A stretch of DNA of 64,000 nucleotides from Streptomyces sp. I6 (GCA_003725745.1 RHDP01000001.1:4844501-4908500), one strand, 5' to 3'. Positions 1 to 10,292 are shown, numbered from the stretch's first letter. Notes: a model not told the origin generated them from the letters alone. Numbers and translations are program-made.

Positions 1-1264
1 GCCCCGAGAAAGTCCTTGCTGACCAAGCTGCAGATACCCGCCGGCAAGGCGATGGCCATCGCCGCCATGCCCACCGCGGTCTTCGTGGGCATGGGGCTCA
101 CGCCCAAGCTGGCGCTCGCCGACGACAAGCAGGACATACCCTTCGCCCCCGGCCCGTGCGTGACGCGCTCGGACGAGCCGGAGGAGCCGGAGCAGTCGCC
201 GTCCGCCCCGGAGTCGGAGAAGCCGTCCGAGGAGGAGGCGGAGGCGGACAAGCCCGAGTCGTCCCCGGGCGGTTCCGCCGGCGAGCGGGCCGACGAGCCG
301 GAGCCCGGCGAGAGCCCTTCGGCCTCCGCGCCCGCCCGCACGGACGAGGACCCGCCCGAGCAGGCCGGCCCGTCCCGAAGCCCACCCCGAGCGAGTCCGA
401 GACCCGGAACCCGCTCGACCCGCTGGGTGTCGGCGACGCCGTCAAGGACCTCCTCGACGGCCCCGACGAGGAGCCTGGGGCCACCCCGAGGCGAGCGAGT
501 CCGCCGAGCCCGCCGAGGAGCGGTCGGAGGCGGCCGAGGAATCGTCGAAGCCGGTCGGGGACACCGCGTCGAAGCCCCTGGCCAAGCTCTCCGAGAAGCC
601 CGCCGACCTGGTCGGGGATGGGACGGACGCGGCTGACGGGGCCCTGGAGCAGACCAAGGACGCCATCAGGGACGCCGCCGAGAAGGCCGGTGTCGAGGTG
701 GAGGAGCTGGACGACGAGGTCAAGGGCCTCGACCCGGTCAAGGACGAGGACATCCCCGAGGGCGCCGACGGCAAGCCGCGCTTCCCGTGCCCGACCGCCG
801 ACCCGGAGGCACTCGCCAACGCCAAGGCGGAGCCCGGCATCCCGGCGCTCCCCGACGACCCGTGGGTGCTGGAGAGTTCCCGGCTCACCCTGAAGGGGCT
901 CGACTACAAGGGCATCGTCGAGGTGCGGACCGGCAGCGGCAAGATCAAGAAGGTTCTGAAGTTCACCGCGTCGGGCGTGGACATCAAGGACCTCCACCAG
1001 CTGGTGGAGGGGCCCAACGGCACCACGGCCCACGTCAAGGCGCAGCGCGGCTCCACCTCCACCATCCGCAACGGCACGGTGACCATGTACACGGAGGAGC
1101 TGAAGGGCAACCTCTTCGGCATCATCCCCGTCACGTTCAGCCCGAAGACCCCACCGCCGCTGAACGTTCCGTTCGCCATGTTCACCGATGTCAAGGTGAC
1201 CCAGGCCGGCCAATTCGGCGGCACACTGACCGTGCCCGGCCTGCACAACTACTTCACCGGCTAG
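1..1264 (+). CDS. Secreted acidic Pro/Glu-rich protein, unknown function (5' end off window, two frameshifts)
   Basis: I do not recognise the family. The reading frame is open to the left edge, so the true start probably lies outside; the first start codon inside is TTG at 16. A hydrophobic stretch (AIAAMPTAVFVGMGL) followed by LALADDKQ looks like a signal sequence or exported N-terminus. Next comes a long low-complexity region rich in Glu, Pro and Ser, then a folded-looking C-terminal part (about 860-1264) ending in GLHNYFTG. The product stays in one frame to about 370, continues in the next to about 485, and then in the third to the stop. Two single-base losses explain this. It is either a damaged gene or sequencing error; the continuous amino-acid composition favours error. 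A strong hairpin follows the stop. Confidence 0.6.
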
Positions 1265-1297
1265 AACGCCGCCCGATTCTTCCGGGAGCCGCGGAAG

Positions 1298-1344
1298 AAG
1301 GCTGCGGGCCGCATCCCCGCCACGGGGCTGCGGCCCGCAGCCTT
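1298..1344 (+). terminator. Rho-independent-like terminator after the first gene
   Basis: A perfect 15-bp inverted repeat (AAGGCTGCGGGCCGC with its complement) encloses a 17-nt loop and lies 34 bp after the stop codon. It is followed by TTTGC rather than a long T run, as is common in Streptomyces. Confidence 0.75.
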
Positions 1345-1885
1345 TGCCGCGCCGTGGTCGCGTGTCAGGCGGATTGCAGCACCTCTTGGTTCTGCCCCCT
1401 CCGCGAGCAGGCGAACCACCTTCGAGTCCCTGCAGGCCCTTAAAGAAGGACCAGCACTGCGCACCAACTGCCCAACCGTCACGCAACCGACTGTTGCAGA
1501 AATGGCCAGAGTAGCTGGTAACTAGCTTTAAAAGCAGACGGGTTGATGCTCAAGCCGAGCTCTCCGGCACAGCCTTGCGAACCCGTTGGTAACGATCTTG
1601 AAACGCTTGCCGTCAATTTGTTGTCCGCTGGGCGTATCCGATCTGTTTGTGAAGATCATCTGATCTTTTCGTGATGCTGTCGCGCGTGAGATCGTTCTAC
1701 GGGCGTGTCCTTCGTCGAGCTGGGAACGGGTCTGTGCCGTGGTGCGCGCCCTCCGTTGAGTGGCGGTCGCCTGTTCCTGGGGAGCGCTGGCGTTCAGGTG
1801 CCTCCGTAGGGGCGTCAGGCCGTCGAAGCCTTGTCATGCCCATGAACTGGCTCTGTCGTACCTTACAAAGAGTTGGGCAGATCGC
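1345..1885 (+). promoter_or_regulatory. AT-richer leader of the large toxin gene, with a small inverted repeat
   Basis: No convincing gene was found in these 540 bases. Base composition from about 1490 to 1680 is clearly less GC-rich than the surroundings, as expected of a promoter region or transferred DNA. At 1652-1667 a perfect 7-bp inverted repeat (AAGATCA, 2-nt spacer, TGATCTT) is followed by TTTTC; it could be an operator or a small hairpin. No confident -10/-35 pair could be assigned. Confidence 0.35.
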
Positions 1886-4800
1886 ATGTCGTGGATGACA
1901 GACGTAGGCAGACGCCGGCGTCGCAGAAGACAGGCGTCGAGCAGGTTCACGGCGGGCACGGCGTTCGTCGCTGCTGTGGCCGTGTTCACTAGCCTCCTCC
2001 ACGTGGTGCCGGCTGCCGCCGACACGCCGACCGAGGAGGATAGCGGTGTATTCCGCAACAACATCGGCGTCACTGTGCGCCAGGATCGGTGCTTGGCCGG
2101 TGTAGCCCTGCACTCTGGCGGGCCGAAGATGAAGGCAAAGGCCATCGAGGGCTTGTCGGGCACTCCCCAGCAGCTCCGTGACGTTGTCGGAGACGTCGGC
2201 TGGATCGGCTTCGGGCCGCTGGGCCTAGCGAGCAACGCGGACCAGGAAGCCAGCTCCTCCTACTACGACGAGTTCTCCGCCCGGGCTGCCGCCCTGGAGA
2301 TGGGCAACAAGCCGTACGCGGAATCGGCCTTCTATAGCAACGAGATGGACTGGCATATTCCGGAGTTCGACCAGGTGCTCCAGTTCACCCTGGCTACCCA
2401 GCGGGAACTGTCCTGGCGACTGGGCTGGGACGGCCACAGCAACGCCAGCCCCGAGGCGGTCGCCCGGGTCCGTCAGATCACCGAGGAGAACCGGGGCCAG
2501 GACACCTGGAACGACTGGACGGCGGACGCGCACTTCCGCGACGAGTTCGTCTACGAGACTCAATATTCCGGCGGCACCACCGCCAGTGACGTCGCCTCCT
2601 ACCTGCGGCACGGCGGCTTCCTTACCCAGGCACCCGCCGAGGGTTCAGCGGAGTACCGGATCCTGGTCGAGGACCTCAAGCAGGCCTGGGCCGCGTGTAA
2701 CTGGCAGAACCCGTTGGACGCCCGACGCGTGATCAATGGCCCCGTGATGACTGCGATGGCGGAGTGGGAGCAGGAGTACGCCGACCAGGCCGCCCAGCGC
2801 CACACCATCACCCAGGCGGAGGCGGATTCGGCGGCCCACACACGTGAGGCCACCGATGACATGATCCAGGCTGTCCAGCAGGCGTGGCGCGCCGACCAGA
2901 TCCTGACCTGGCAGAAGGTGGTCGCGGAGTTGCTCGCCAACGACCCCGACTCCCTCTTCAAGCCCGAACCCGAGCTGTACGAGCGTGCCAAAACGGACCT
3001 GGCCGACGCCCGGGCTAAGGCGGACGCGCTGGTGACCTCGGCCAACAGACATGCTGCCGAGGCCGCCGAGGCGTCCGAGCGGGCCACCACCGCCCAGCAG
3101 GAGGCGTGGGCGGTCGCCGACGCGAGCAGCGTGCCGCGCGGCCGGGCATTGATGTACGCCCAGCAGTCGGTGCAGGTCGCCCGGGCCTCCGCTGCGGCAG
3201 CCGAAGCGGCGGCTAAGGCCACAAAGACCGCCCGGGACGCCACCGACGCCACGGTCGAGGACAGCAGGGCGCTGGCGGCACAGGCACAGGCCGATACGCA
3301 CGCCCTGAACACCGAGTTCCGCCGTGTTGCCGCCGAGGAGGCCGCCGCCCAGGCGAAGGCCGCTGCCGACAACGCCCAGGTTAACGCCACGGCCGCCGCC
3401 GAGAGCGCTGCCGCCGCGAAGGCCGCCCGTACGACGGCCAAGCAGAAGCGTGACAAGGCCAAGACCGCCGCCGCCACCGCCGCAGGCGAGCGCGCCAAGG
3501 CGCAGGTGGAGCAGGCCACCGCAGTCGCCTCCCGGGCCACGGCCGCTGCAGAGCGCGCCAAGGCGCAGGAGGCCGAGCAGCGGGCCGCGACCCAGCAGGC
3601 TGCTGCCGGGTACGCTGACACGGCTGCTGGGACTGCCACCACCGACGCGACGGCGAAGCGCAAGGTCGCCGATGAGAAGGCGAAGGCCGCGCAGACTGCT
3701 CGCGAGAAGGCAGCCGCCGCCCTCCAGGCCAAGCAGGCCACTGCCGCCCGCGCAGCCGCCCTGGAGGCAGCGGCAGCCGCCGCCGAGGGCATTGAGGCCG
3801 CCGCCGAGACCCGGGCCGCCGCCACCGCCGCCCGTACGGCCGCGAACCAGGCCGTCGGGGCCGCCACGGCCGCGCAGACTGCCGCCGACCAGGCCACCAC
3901 TGCTGCCGTCACCGCGCGTACCGCCGCCACCAAGGCCGAGGGCGCCGCCGAGCGATCCCAGGCCAACGCTGACAGTGCATGGTCGGCATACCACACGTCC
4001 CTCAGTGCTGCCTCCACCGCGCACGCCGCTGCAGCCGCCGCCCTGGACGCCTCCCAGGATGCCGCAACCCGTGCCGACAACGCCGCCACGGCGTCGGAGA
4101 ACGCCACCGAACTCGCCAGGAAGGCCGAGCAGGAGGCCGCCGCCGCCGGGACCAGCGCCGCCGAGGCGTTGAAGTCGGCCGCGACCGTGGTCGGCCGCGC
4201 CTACGCCGCCGGTCAGGCCGCGCTTGCCGCCCGTGACAGTGCCACTGCGGCGGTCGCCGCCGCTGACGAGGCCATCGCCATTGGCAGTCCGTACCAGGAG
4301 AAGGACAGCGCGGCCGCGCTCGCCGTGCTCGTCGGCCAGGAATCGAGGACGCTGGCCGAGCAGCAGGCCGCCGCGACCGAGGCCAAGGCCGCGGAAGCCG
4401 CGCATGCCGCGGAGTCCGCGCAGCAGACTGCCGCGCAGGCCCAAGGCGACGCGAAGGTTGCCGCCGAGGCGGCCGCACGCGCGGCCGTCGACTCGGTCCG
4501 CGCCGTCGAGGCGGTAGCCCGCGCCCAGGCTTCCGCAGCTGACGCCACCGATGCCCAGAAGGATGCGAAGTCCGCCGCCGAGGCTGCCTCCGGCCACGCC
4601 GAGCAGGCCGGTAACGACGCCGCCAGCACCCGTCTCATCGCGGACGAGGCGAGCAGCGTGGCCGTGGAGGCCGACGGCGAGGCCACCGACGCCGAGCGGC
4701 GCGCCGCCGAGGCGAACGAGAAGGCGGGCCGGGCTGCCGAGGCGGCCCAGGGCGCGGCGGGGAAGGCGTCCAAGGCCGAGCAGGAGGCCAAGGATGCGGA

Positions 4801-7800
4801 GACGAAAGCGGCCGACGCGGAGGGCCACAGCACCGCCTCCGAGGAGGCTGCGAAGAAGGCCGAACAGGAGCAGCGCAAGAAGAACGAGGCCGCCCACAAG
4901 GACGCGCTCGCCGAGGGTGTCACCCCCATCAAGGGCGGCGCGAACAACTGGCCCCTGCTCGGCGAGAGGGAGGAGAAGATCCTCCTCGACGCCTGTGGCC
5001 AGACCTGCGTCGACGAATACCGCGACGGCCTCGCTGCTGTCTCCGTGGACATCGTGAAGTGGGCCACCGACAACGGCGGCCAGATTCTCTTCGACCAGCT
5101 CGACGTCGCCGAGGTCAAGCAGTGCCTGGCCGGTTCGGACGTCGAGGAGTGCCTCTGGGAGCTTGTCGACGTCGCCTCGCACGCCGTGATTGTGGGCCGC
5201 ATGCCTGCCCTCGCCCAGGCGATCGAGCAGGTCTCCGACGGTGTCCGGCAGATCTTCACCGACGCAGACGACGCCCTGCGCCGCCTCAACGAGCTGACCT
5301 CGGTCATCCGCGAGGCTCGCGAGACCCCGCGACTGGACCGATGCCTCACCGGCGTCGCCCTGCACGCTGGCGGAGCGAAGACCAAGACCAAGGCCATCGA
5401 AGGCCTCACGGGCACGGACGCGCAGCTGCGCGCCGTCGTCGGCGACGTAGGCTGGATCAGGCTGATGCCGCTGGGTCTCGCCGGTGACCAGGACAAGCAG
5501 GCCGGGTACGCGTACATGGACACCATCGCGGCCCGCAAGGCGATCCTGGAGGACGCCAACCGGCCGTACGCGATGAGCTCCTTTGACGACGGCATCACCT
5601 TGCATGCACCGGAGTTCGGCGCCGACATCCTCGGCTTCACCTACGCTACGTTGGCGAAGCTCATCGACCGTCTCGGCTGGGATGGGCACACCAACGCCGG
5701 TCCCGAGGCCCTCGCCAAGGCTCGGGAGATCACCGAGCAGAACCGCGGCAAGGACGCTTGGCACGACTTCGCCGCCGACGTCATGCTGCGGGACTCCAGC
5801 ACCGGCAACACCCGCTGGGCAGGCGGCACCACCGCCGCCGACATTGCCACGTACCTGCGGCACGGCGGCTTCGCCGCCGCCAAGGTGACGGAGGACAGCC
5901 CCGCCTTCCGTGCCGAGGTCGAGCACCTCAAGCAGGCGTGGGCCACGTGCAACCATGCTGACCCGGTCGACCCGCGCAACGTGCTCAGCGAGGCCGCCTC
6001 GCAGGCGTCCGCCGAGTGGGAGGCGGAGTACGCCGGCCAGGCTGCGCCCCGCGCGATCATCATGCGCGCGGAGGCCGACGCTGCCGCCGCGACCCGCGCC
6101 GCCACCGACAACATGGTGGAGGCCATCGGCCAGGCGTGGCTCGCCGACCAGATCCTGCGCTGGCAGAAGTACTGGCACGACGAACTGGAGCGCGACCCGG
6201 ACCACATCCTCAAGCCGAAGAAGGCCCTCTTCGACCGCGCCAACACGGACCTGGCCAAGGCCAGGGGCCGCGTCCAGGCGCTGAAGGCCGCCGCGGCCGA
6301 GCAGGCCGCCGCCGCCAACGCCGCCTCCGCGCGCGCGGTCACGGCCCAGCAGCAGGCGTGGACCATCGCCGACGCGGCCGAGGCGCCGCGCGGCCGGGGT
6401 CTGATGTACGCCCAGCAGTCGGTACAGGTGGCCCGGGCCTCGGGCGCCGCCGCGACCGCCGCCGCCAAGGCGACGGAGACGGCCCTGAACGCGGCCAAGG
6501 CCACGGTTTCCACCTCGCAGGCCCTGCTGGCCTTGGCGAAGACCGAGGCGCACGCGGTCAGCACCGAGTTCCGCCGCATCGCCGCCCAGGAGGCCGCCGC
6601 CCAGGCGAAGGCCGCCGCCGACAGCGCCGACGCGTACGCCACCTCTGCCGCCGACAACGCGGCCATCGCGAAGAAGGCCAAGGAGGACGCGGCCCGCGAG
6701 GAGGAGGAGGCCCGCCAGGCCGCCGCCGACGCGCAACGGACCCGTGCCGTCGCCGAGCTGGAGCGCGCCAACGCGGCGGCCTACCGGGCCACCGCTGAGC
6801 GCGAGCGGGACATCGCCTCCGGCCATGAGGCCGACGCCGTCGCCCAGGGCCGGATCGCGAGCGATGCACGCGCCTCCGCCGAGGCGTCCGGCACGGTCGC
6901 GTCCGACAAGCGGAAGGTCGCCGAACAGGCCGAACGGGACGCCGTCGCCGCCCGCGACAACGCCTTGGAGGCCGAGCAGCGGCGTGACTCGCTGGTCGCG
7001 AAGGCGGAGGCCTTGGAAGCCAACGCCGCCGCCGACGAGGGGACGGAGGCTGCCACGGCGTCCCGCGCCGCCGCCACCGACGCCCGCTCGGCCGCGAACA
7101 CCGCCACCACGGCGGCCGCCAACGCCCGTGCGTCGGCGAACGCGGCCACGGCCGCCGCCGTCAACGCCCGCGAGGCCGCCACCAAGGCGCAGGGCGCCGC
7201 GTCCCGGGCCCGGGCCGCGGCCGACGCCACCTGGGCGTCGTACCTGGTCGCCGCCGGTTCCGCTGCCGTAGCGCACGCGAAGGCGGCCGAGGCCATCGAC
7301 GCCTCCGAGGCGGCCGCGGCCGACGCGAAGGGTGCCAAGGAGGAGGCCGCCAAGGCGAACACGGCGGCCAAGACCGCCAAGTCCGAGGCGGCGGCGGCCC
7401 GTACCGAGGCGCAGCAGACCGCGAACTGGGCGGCGGTGACGGCCGGCAAGGCCCAGGCGGCCGTGGCGTCCTCGCTTGCGGCCCGCGACTCCGCCGCCGC
7501 CGTGACCCGGCCGGCGCAGGAGGCGATCGCCCTCGGCACGCCGTACCAGGAGGAGGACAGCTCTGCCGCGTTCGCGGTCCTGACAGGACAGTCGTCCCTG
7601 ACGATCGCCCAGCAGCAGGCGGCCGTCGCGGCTGCCACGGCCGGTCTCGCGGAGGAGTTCTCGGCCGAGGCGAAGGCCCTCGCGGCGCAGGCCGCGGCCG
7701 ACATGAAGCTGGCCCTTGAAGCGTCGGCCGCTGCCGCCGCCGACGCGCTGCGCGCCGCCAAGGCGTATCAGCGGGCGCAGGCCTCGGCCAACCAGGCCGC

Positions 7801-9322
7801 GGCCGACGCCAAGGCGGCGCAGGCCTCTGCGAACCGTGCCGACGGCTACGCGCAGTCGGCGGGCAACGACGCGATGGCGGCGAACTGGGCGGCGAACGAC
7901 GCCGAACAGGACGCCATCGCCGCCGACAACGCGGCGACGGAGGCGGAGCGCGACGCCGCCCACGCCCGCCAGGTCGCAACTCAGGCGGAAGCCGACGCGG
8001 CCGCCGCCCGTACCGCCGCCGACAAGGCGGAGGTCGACGCGGCCGCCGCCGAGAAGGCCGCCGAGGGGGCGCGGAACGCCGCCGAGGAGGCCCAGGACGC
8101 GGCGGACCGCACCGAGAAGGGCGGCAGCACCGAGCAGATCTCGCAGGGTGTCACCACCGGGATCAGCGATGTGTGGGCGGTCCTCGACCACATCGAGTAC
8201 ATCGGTGAGCCGAAGAACGTCGTCAAGGACAACTGCAACCCGATCCTCCACTTCGGCGACTGCAAGATCACGGCCGACATCACGTACAAGTCGCACGTCG
8301 ACGTCTTCATGTGCATGGTGTCGGGGGAGTCGTACACGGCCATGGGCACCTGCCCGCAAGCGGAGACGGTCTTCCTCGGCCGCGAGGTGACTGAGCCGGA
8401 GACGAAGCGACTCAGCTACACGCTGACGATGGTCGAGTTCAACTCGGGCATCGATCCGATCGACGTCCTTCTCGGCGACTTCATCGGCTGCGCGAAGAAG
8501 ATCACGCCGGGTCTCTCCGGCGGCACCTGGGGCGACTGCGCCTGGGCTGCCGGCTGGTTCGTGGCGGGCGCGATCTTCCGGTCGGCGAAGGCCGCGGTGA
8601 CGGCGATGGACGCTGCCGTCAAGACGGGCATCGGGTTCATGGACGCCTTCATGGCCCTCCGCACCATCGGCCTGACCGAGGCCGCCATCCAGGGCATCAT
8701 CAGCCGGATCTTCCGGAAGATCGGTACGGCGTGCGAGGCGGGAGGCGCCGCGACCTTCAAGGTCGCGAAGTTCTCGGTATCCGCGGCGGCGGCTAACGAC
8801 GACATCGTCAAGAAGTGCGAGGCGATCCTCAAGGACATCGTCAAGGACGGTGATCACATCGTCCTCGGTGTCAACGGCGGGAAGGAAAGGCCCGGTTCGG
8901 ACCATCTGGCCCCGACCATCGGCGGGCGCACCTTCAACGAGAAGGAATTTGGTACCGAAATTCCAGAGAGCATGGGAATGGGGACGCGCGCCCTGTGGAC
9001 GGTGGGCGTGGAGCGCGCGGTCGAGAGGTCCGGCGTGAAGATCTCTGTGTCCCTGGACGGCGTCGAGGGCGCCAAGAACGCCGACGAGGCACTGACTCTG
9101 CTTCTGGCGCGAGGGGAGACCATCCCGAACAGCGACTGGAAGCTCATCCAGTCCGACGGCTACGGAACCGCGTGGGAGATGATCAAACTCCGGACGGCCG
9201 TCCGGATGGAGTACCGCAAGTGGGACGACATCGAGTGGTACATGTACAACCCGGCCGCGAAGAAGTACGAGCGCGTCTACCCGAAGCGCTTCACGTACCC
9301 CAACGGGCAGCCGGTCGATTGA
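1886..9322 (+). CDS. Giant secreted polymorphic-toxin-like protein with duplicated module (2,478 aa)
   Basis: The ATG at 1886 is preferred over the GTG at 1760 because GGG lies 8 nt upstream and a signal peptide follows at once: an Arg-rich n-region, a hydrophobic core and cleavage near PAAADTP. Two homologous modules follow. Residues about 66-365 and 1148-1447 are globular (shared LGWDGH, YLRHGGF), and each leads into about 600 residues of Ala-rich coiled coil (shared LMYAQQSVQVARAS and G(S/T)PYQE(K/E)DS). A Cys-bearing linker (about 1010-1145) separates them. After the second coil comes a hydrophobic pretoxin-like segment (about 2080-2315). The C-terminal domain of about 160 residues starts near DHIVLGVNGG and contains LAPTIGGRTFN. 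From memory it resembles the polymorphic toxin type 27 group; an HMM search must decide. The architecture (export signal, long stalk, variable tip, small gene downstream) is what suggests a contact or secreted toxin. Catalytic residues and target are unknown. Confidence 0.8.
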   Translation: MSWMTDVGRRRRRRRQASSRFTAGTAFVAAVAVFTSLLHVVPAAADTPTEEDSGVFRNNIGVTVRQDRCLAGVALHSGGPKMKAKAIEGLSGTPQQLRDVVGDVGWIGFGPLGLASNADQEASSSYYDEFSARAAALEMGNKPYAESAFYSNEMDWHIPEFDQVLQFTLATQRELSWRLGWDGHSNASPEAVARVRQITEENRGQDTWNDWTADAHFRDEFVYETQYSGGTTASDVASYLRHGGFLTQAPAEGSAEYRILVEDLKQAWAACNWQNPLDARRVINGPVMTAMAEWEQEYADQAAQRHTITQAEADSAAHTREATDDMIQAVQQAWRADQILTWQKVVAELLANDPDSLFKPEPELYERAKTDLADARAKADALVTSANRHAAEAAEASERATTAQQEAWAVADASSVPRGRALMYAQQSVQVARASAAAAEAAAKATKTARDATDATVEDSRALAAQAQADTHALNTEFRRVAAEEAAAQAKAAADNAQVNATAAAESAAAAKAARTTAKQKRDKAKTAAATAAGERAKAQVEQATAVASRATAAAERAKAQEAEQRAATQQAAAGYADTAAGTATTDATAKRKVADEKAKAAQTAREKAAAALQAKQATAARAAALEAAAAAAEGIEAAAETRAAATAARTAANQAVGAATAAQTAADQATTAAVTARTAATKAEGAAERSQANADSAWSAYHTSLSAASTAHAAAAAALDASQDAATRADNAATASENATELARKAEQEAAAAGTSAAEALKSAATVVGRAYAAGQAALAARDSATAAVAAADEAIAIGSPYQEKDSAAALAVLVGQESRTLAEQQAAATEAKAAEAAHAAESAQQTAAQAQGDAKVAAEAAARAAVDSVRAVEAVARAQASAADATDAQKDAKSAAEAASGHAEQAGNDAASTRLIADEASSVAVEADGEATDAERRAAEANEKAGRAAEAAQGAAGKASKAEQEAKDAETKAADAEGHSTASEEAAKKAEQEQRKKNEAAHKDALAEGVTPIKGGANNWPLLGEREEKILLDACGQTCVDEYRDGLAAVSVDIVKWATDNGGQILFDQLDVAEVKQCLAGSDVEECLWELVDVASHAVIVGRMPALAQAIEQVSDGVRQIFTDADDALRRLNELTSVIREARETPRLDRCLTGVALHAGGAKTKTKAIEGLTGTDAQLRAVVGDVGWIRLMPLGLAGDQDKQAGYAYMDTIAARKAILEDANRPYAMSSFDDGITLHAPEFGADILGFTYATLAKLIDRLGWDGHTNAGPEALAKAREITEQNRGKDAWHDFAADVMLRDSSTGNTRWAGGTTAADIATYLRHGGFAAAKVTEDSPAFRAEVEHLKQAWATCNHADPVDPRNVLSEAASQASAEWEAEYAGQAAPRAIIMRAEADAAAATRAATDNMVEAIGQAWLADQILRWQKYWHDELERDPDHILKPKKALFDRANTDLAKARGRVQALKAAAAEQAAAANAASARAVTAQQQAWTIADAAEAPRGRGLMYAQQSVQVARASGAAATAAAKATETALNAAKATVSTSQALLALAKTEAHAVSTEFRRIAAQEAAAQAKAAADSADAYATSAADNAAIAKKAKEDAAREEEEARQAAADAQRTRAVAELERANAAAYRATAERERDIASGHEADAVAQGRIASDARASAEASGTVASDKRKVAEQAERDAVAARDNALEAEQRRDSLVAKAEALEANAAADEGTEAATASRAAATDARSAANTATTAAANARASANAATAAAVNAREAATKAQGAASRARAAADATWASYLVAAGSAAVAHAKAAEAIDASEAAAADAKGAKEEAAKANTAAKTAKSEAAAARTEAQQTANWAAVTAGKAQAAVASSLAARDSAAAVTRPAQEAIALGTPYQEEDSSAAFAVLTGQSSLTIAQQQAAVAAATAGLAEEFSAEAKALAAQAAADMKLALEASAAAAADALRAAKAYQRAQASANQAAADAKAAQASANRADGYAQSAGNDAMAANWAANDAEQDAIAADNAATEAERDAAHARQVATQAEADAAAARTAADKAEVDAAAAEKAAEGARNAAEEAQDAADRTEKGGSTEQISQGVTTGISDVWAVLDHIEYIGEPKNVVKDNCNPILHFGDCKITADITYKSHVDVFMCMVSGESYTAMGTCPQAETVFLGREVTEPETKRLSYTLTMVEFNSGIDPIDVLLGDFIGCAKKITPGLSGGTWGDCAWAAGWFVAGAIFRSAKAAVTAMDAAVKTGIGFMDAFMALRTIGLTEAAIQGIISRIFRKIGTACEAGGAATFKVAKFSVSAAAANDDIVKKCEAILKDIVKDGDHIVLGVNGGKERPGSDHLAPTIGGRTFNEKEFGTEIPESMGMGTRALWTVGVERAVERSGVKISVSLDGVEGAKNADEALTLLLARGETIPNSDWKLIQSDGYGTAWEMIKLRTAVRMEYRKWDDIEWYMYNPAAKKYERVYPKRFTYPNGQPVD
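2083..8120 (+). repeat. Internal tandem duplication of a ~3.25-kb module inside the toxin gene
   Basis: Copy A (about 2083-4880) and copy B (about 5335-8120) encode the same succession of motifs in the same order: DRCLxGVALHxGG, GDVGWI, LGWDGH, ITExNRGxD, YLRHGGF, LMYAQQSVQVARAS, EFRR(V/I)AA. They are separated by a 135-residue linker. The copies have diverged clearly at amino-acid level, so the duplication is old. Confidence 0.8.
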
Positions 9323-9333
9323 GGGAGAGAGCA

Positions 9334-9747
9334 GTGACAGATTTCGTCCGGGAGGGGCGGCTCTTCAAAGTGAGCGGGTTCAACCCCTCGCACCGCCAGC
9401 TCTTCCTGACCAGTGAGGCCACGCTTATGGACCAGACCACGACGAGGGTCGAGGTCTATATCGGGCATGTGGAACTGATGTTCCTGAAGCCCCTCTATCC
9501 GAATGGTCTCCACATTCGGAAGGCGACCGCCGCCGAGTTCGCCGTGCTCCATGAACGGCACGGCATTCCGGCGGGGGACGCCGAGTACACCTGGACGCTG
9601 GAGCGGGGCGGCGACAGCTTCGTCGTCGGAGCGAACCCGTCCTGGCGCGAGGCGGAGTACGAGCTGATGGGCGACCGGACGTCGTTGTACGACGCGAGCA
9701 AACCCTGGCCGCCGGAATTCCCGGTGGAATCGGGGCACGTCAGCTGA
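9334..9747 (+). CDS. Probable immunity protein for the upstream toxin (137 aa)
   Basis: The GTG at 9334 follows a strong ribosome site (GAGGGAGAGA) and lies 11 bp after the toxin stop, so the two genes are almost certainly co-transcribed. The protein is small, has no signal peptide or membrane segment, and is rich in acidic and aromatic residues (ending PEFPVESGHVS). These are usual traits of cytoplasmic immunity proteins. No family is recognised, so the immunity role is inferred from position and size alone. A strong terminator about 160 bp downstream closes the operon. Confidence 0.7.
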   Translation: MTDFVREGRLFKVSGFNPSHRQLFLTSEATLMDQTTTRVEVYIGHVELMFLKPLYPNGLHIRKATAAEFAVLHERHGIPAGDAEYTWTLERGGDSFVVGANPSWREAEYELMGDRTSLYDASKPWPPEFPVESGHVS

Positions 9748-9903
9748 CCGTCTGTCGGCCGCAGCCGCCGAGGGTGGTGCTGCGCTGTGGCGCGGCGCCA
9801 CCCCTGCCCTGGACCTTCTGACATCCATCTGACCCATCCCGTCCAGCGCCGCCGGACCCCTTCCGGTGCCCCGGGCCAGCGGTCCTGGGTCCTGGGAATG
9901 GGA

Positions 9904-9948
9904 GACGGGCGGCCTCTCCCACCTTCGAAGTCGGGAAGGCCGCCCGTC
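9904..9948 (+). terminator. Terminator after the toxin-immunity operon
   Basis: A perfect 12-bp inverted repeat (GACGGGCGGCCT and complement) with a 21-nt loop lies in the roughly 545-bp gap between the immunity gene and the convergent lipoprotein gene. I see no gene in the rest of that gap (9748-10292). Confidence 0.65.
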
Positions 9949-10292
9949 GAGCGAGGGGAGGCGGGCCGTCAGTCGACCTCGCCGAAGACCGGCTAGGTCG
10001 ACGCTTCCGACTCTGAGGCGCCGCCGAGACCGTGCCGAGCAGTGCTTGCTCAGCCTTTGCGTCGCCGTCAAAGCGATTCCCGCCCGGCCAGTCTGTCGAC
10101 ATCCTGAGCCACTGGTGGAACGCTCCTGGTGATCGTTACCTCTACGTGTCGACCAGTGACCTTCGCGAGGAGGGGCCAGCCCTGCCTTCCCGCCCAGCGC
10201 AAGAAGCGGCCGCAGTCGTCGCCATGACCGGCCCGGCCATTCGAGCGTTACCGCAGCGGCTCCTGCCGGGATGTGCGCCTACAACAGCGGCG

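Noticed and set aside
2645-8905. A minus-strand open frame of over 2,000 codons opposite the toxin gene
   Set aside because: It is the mirror of GCC-rich alanine codons. Its product is nearly all Arg, Gly and Leu without any motif, and the plus strand has signal peptide, duplication and operon partner.
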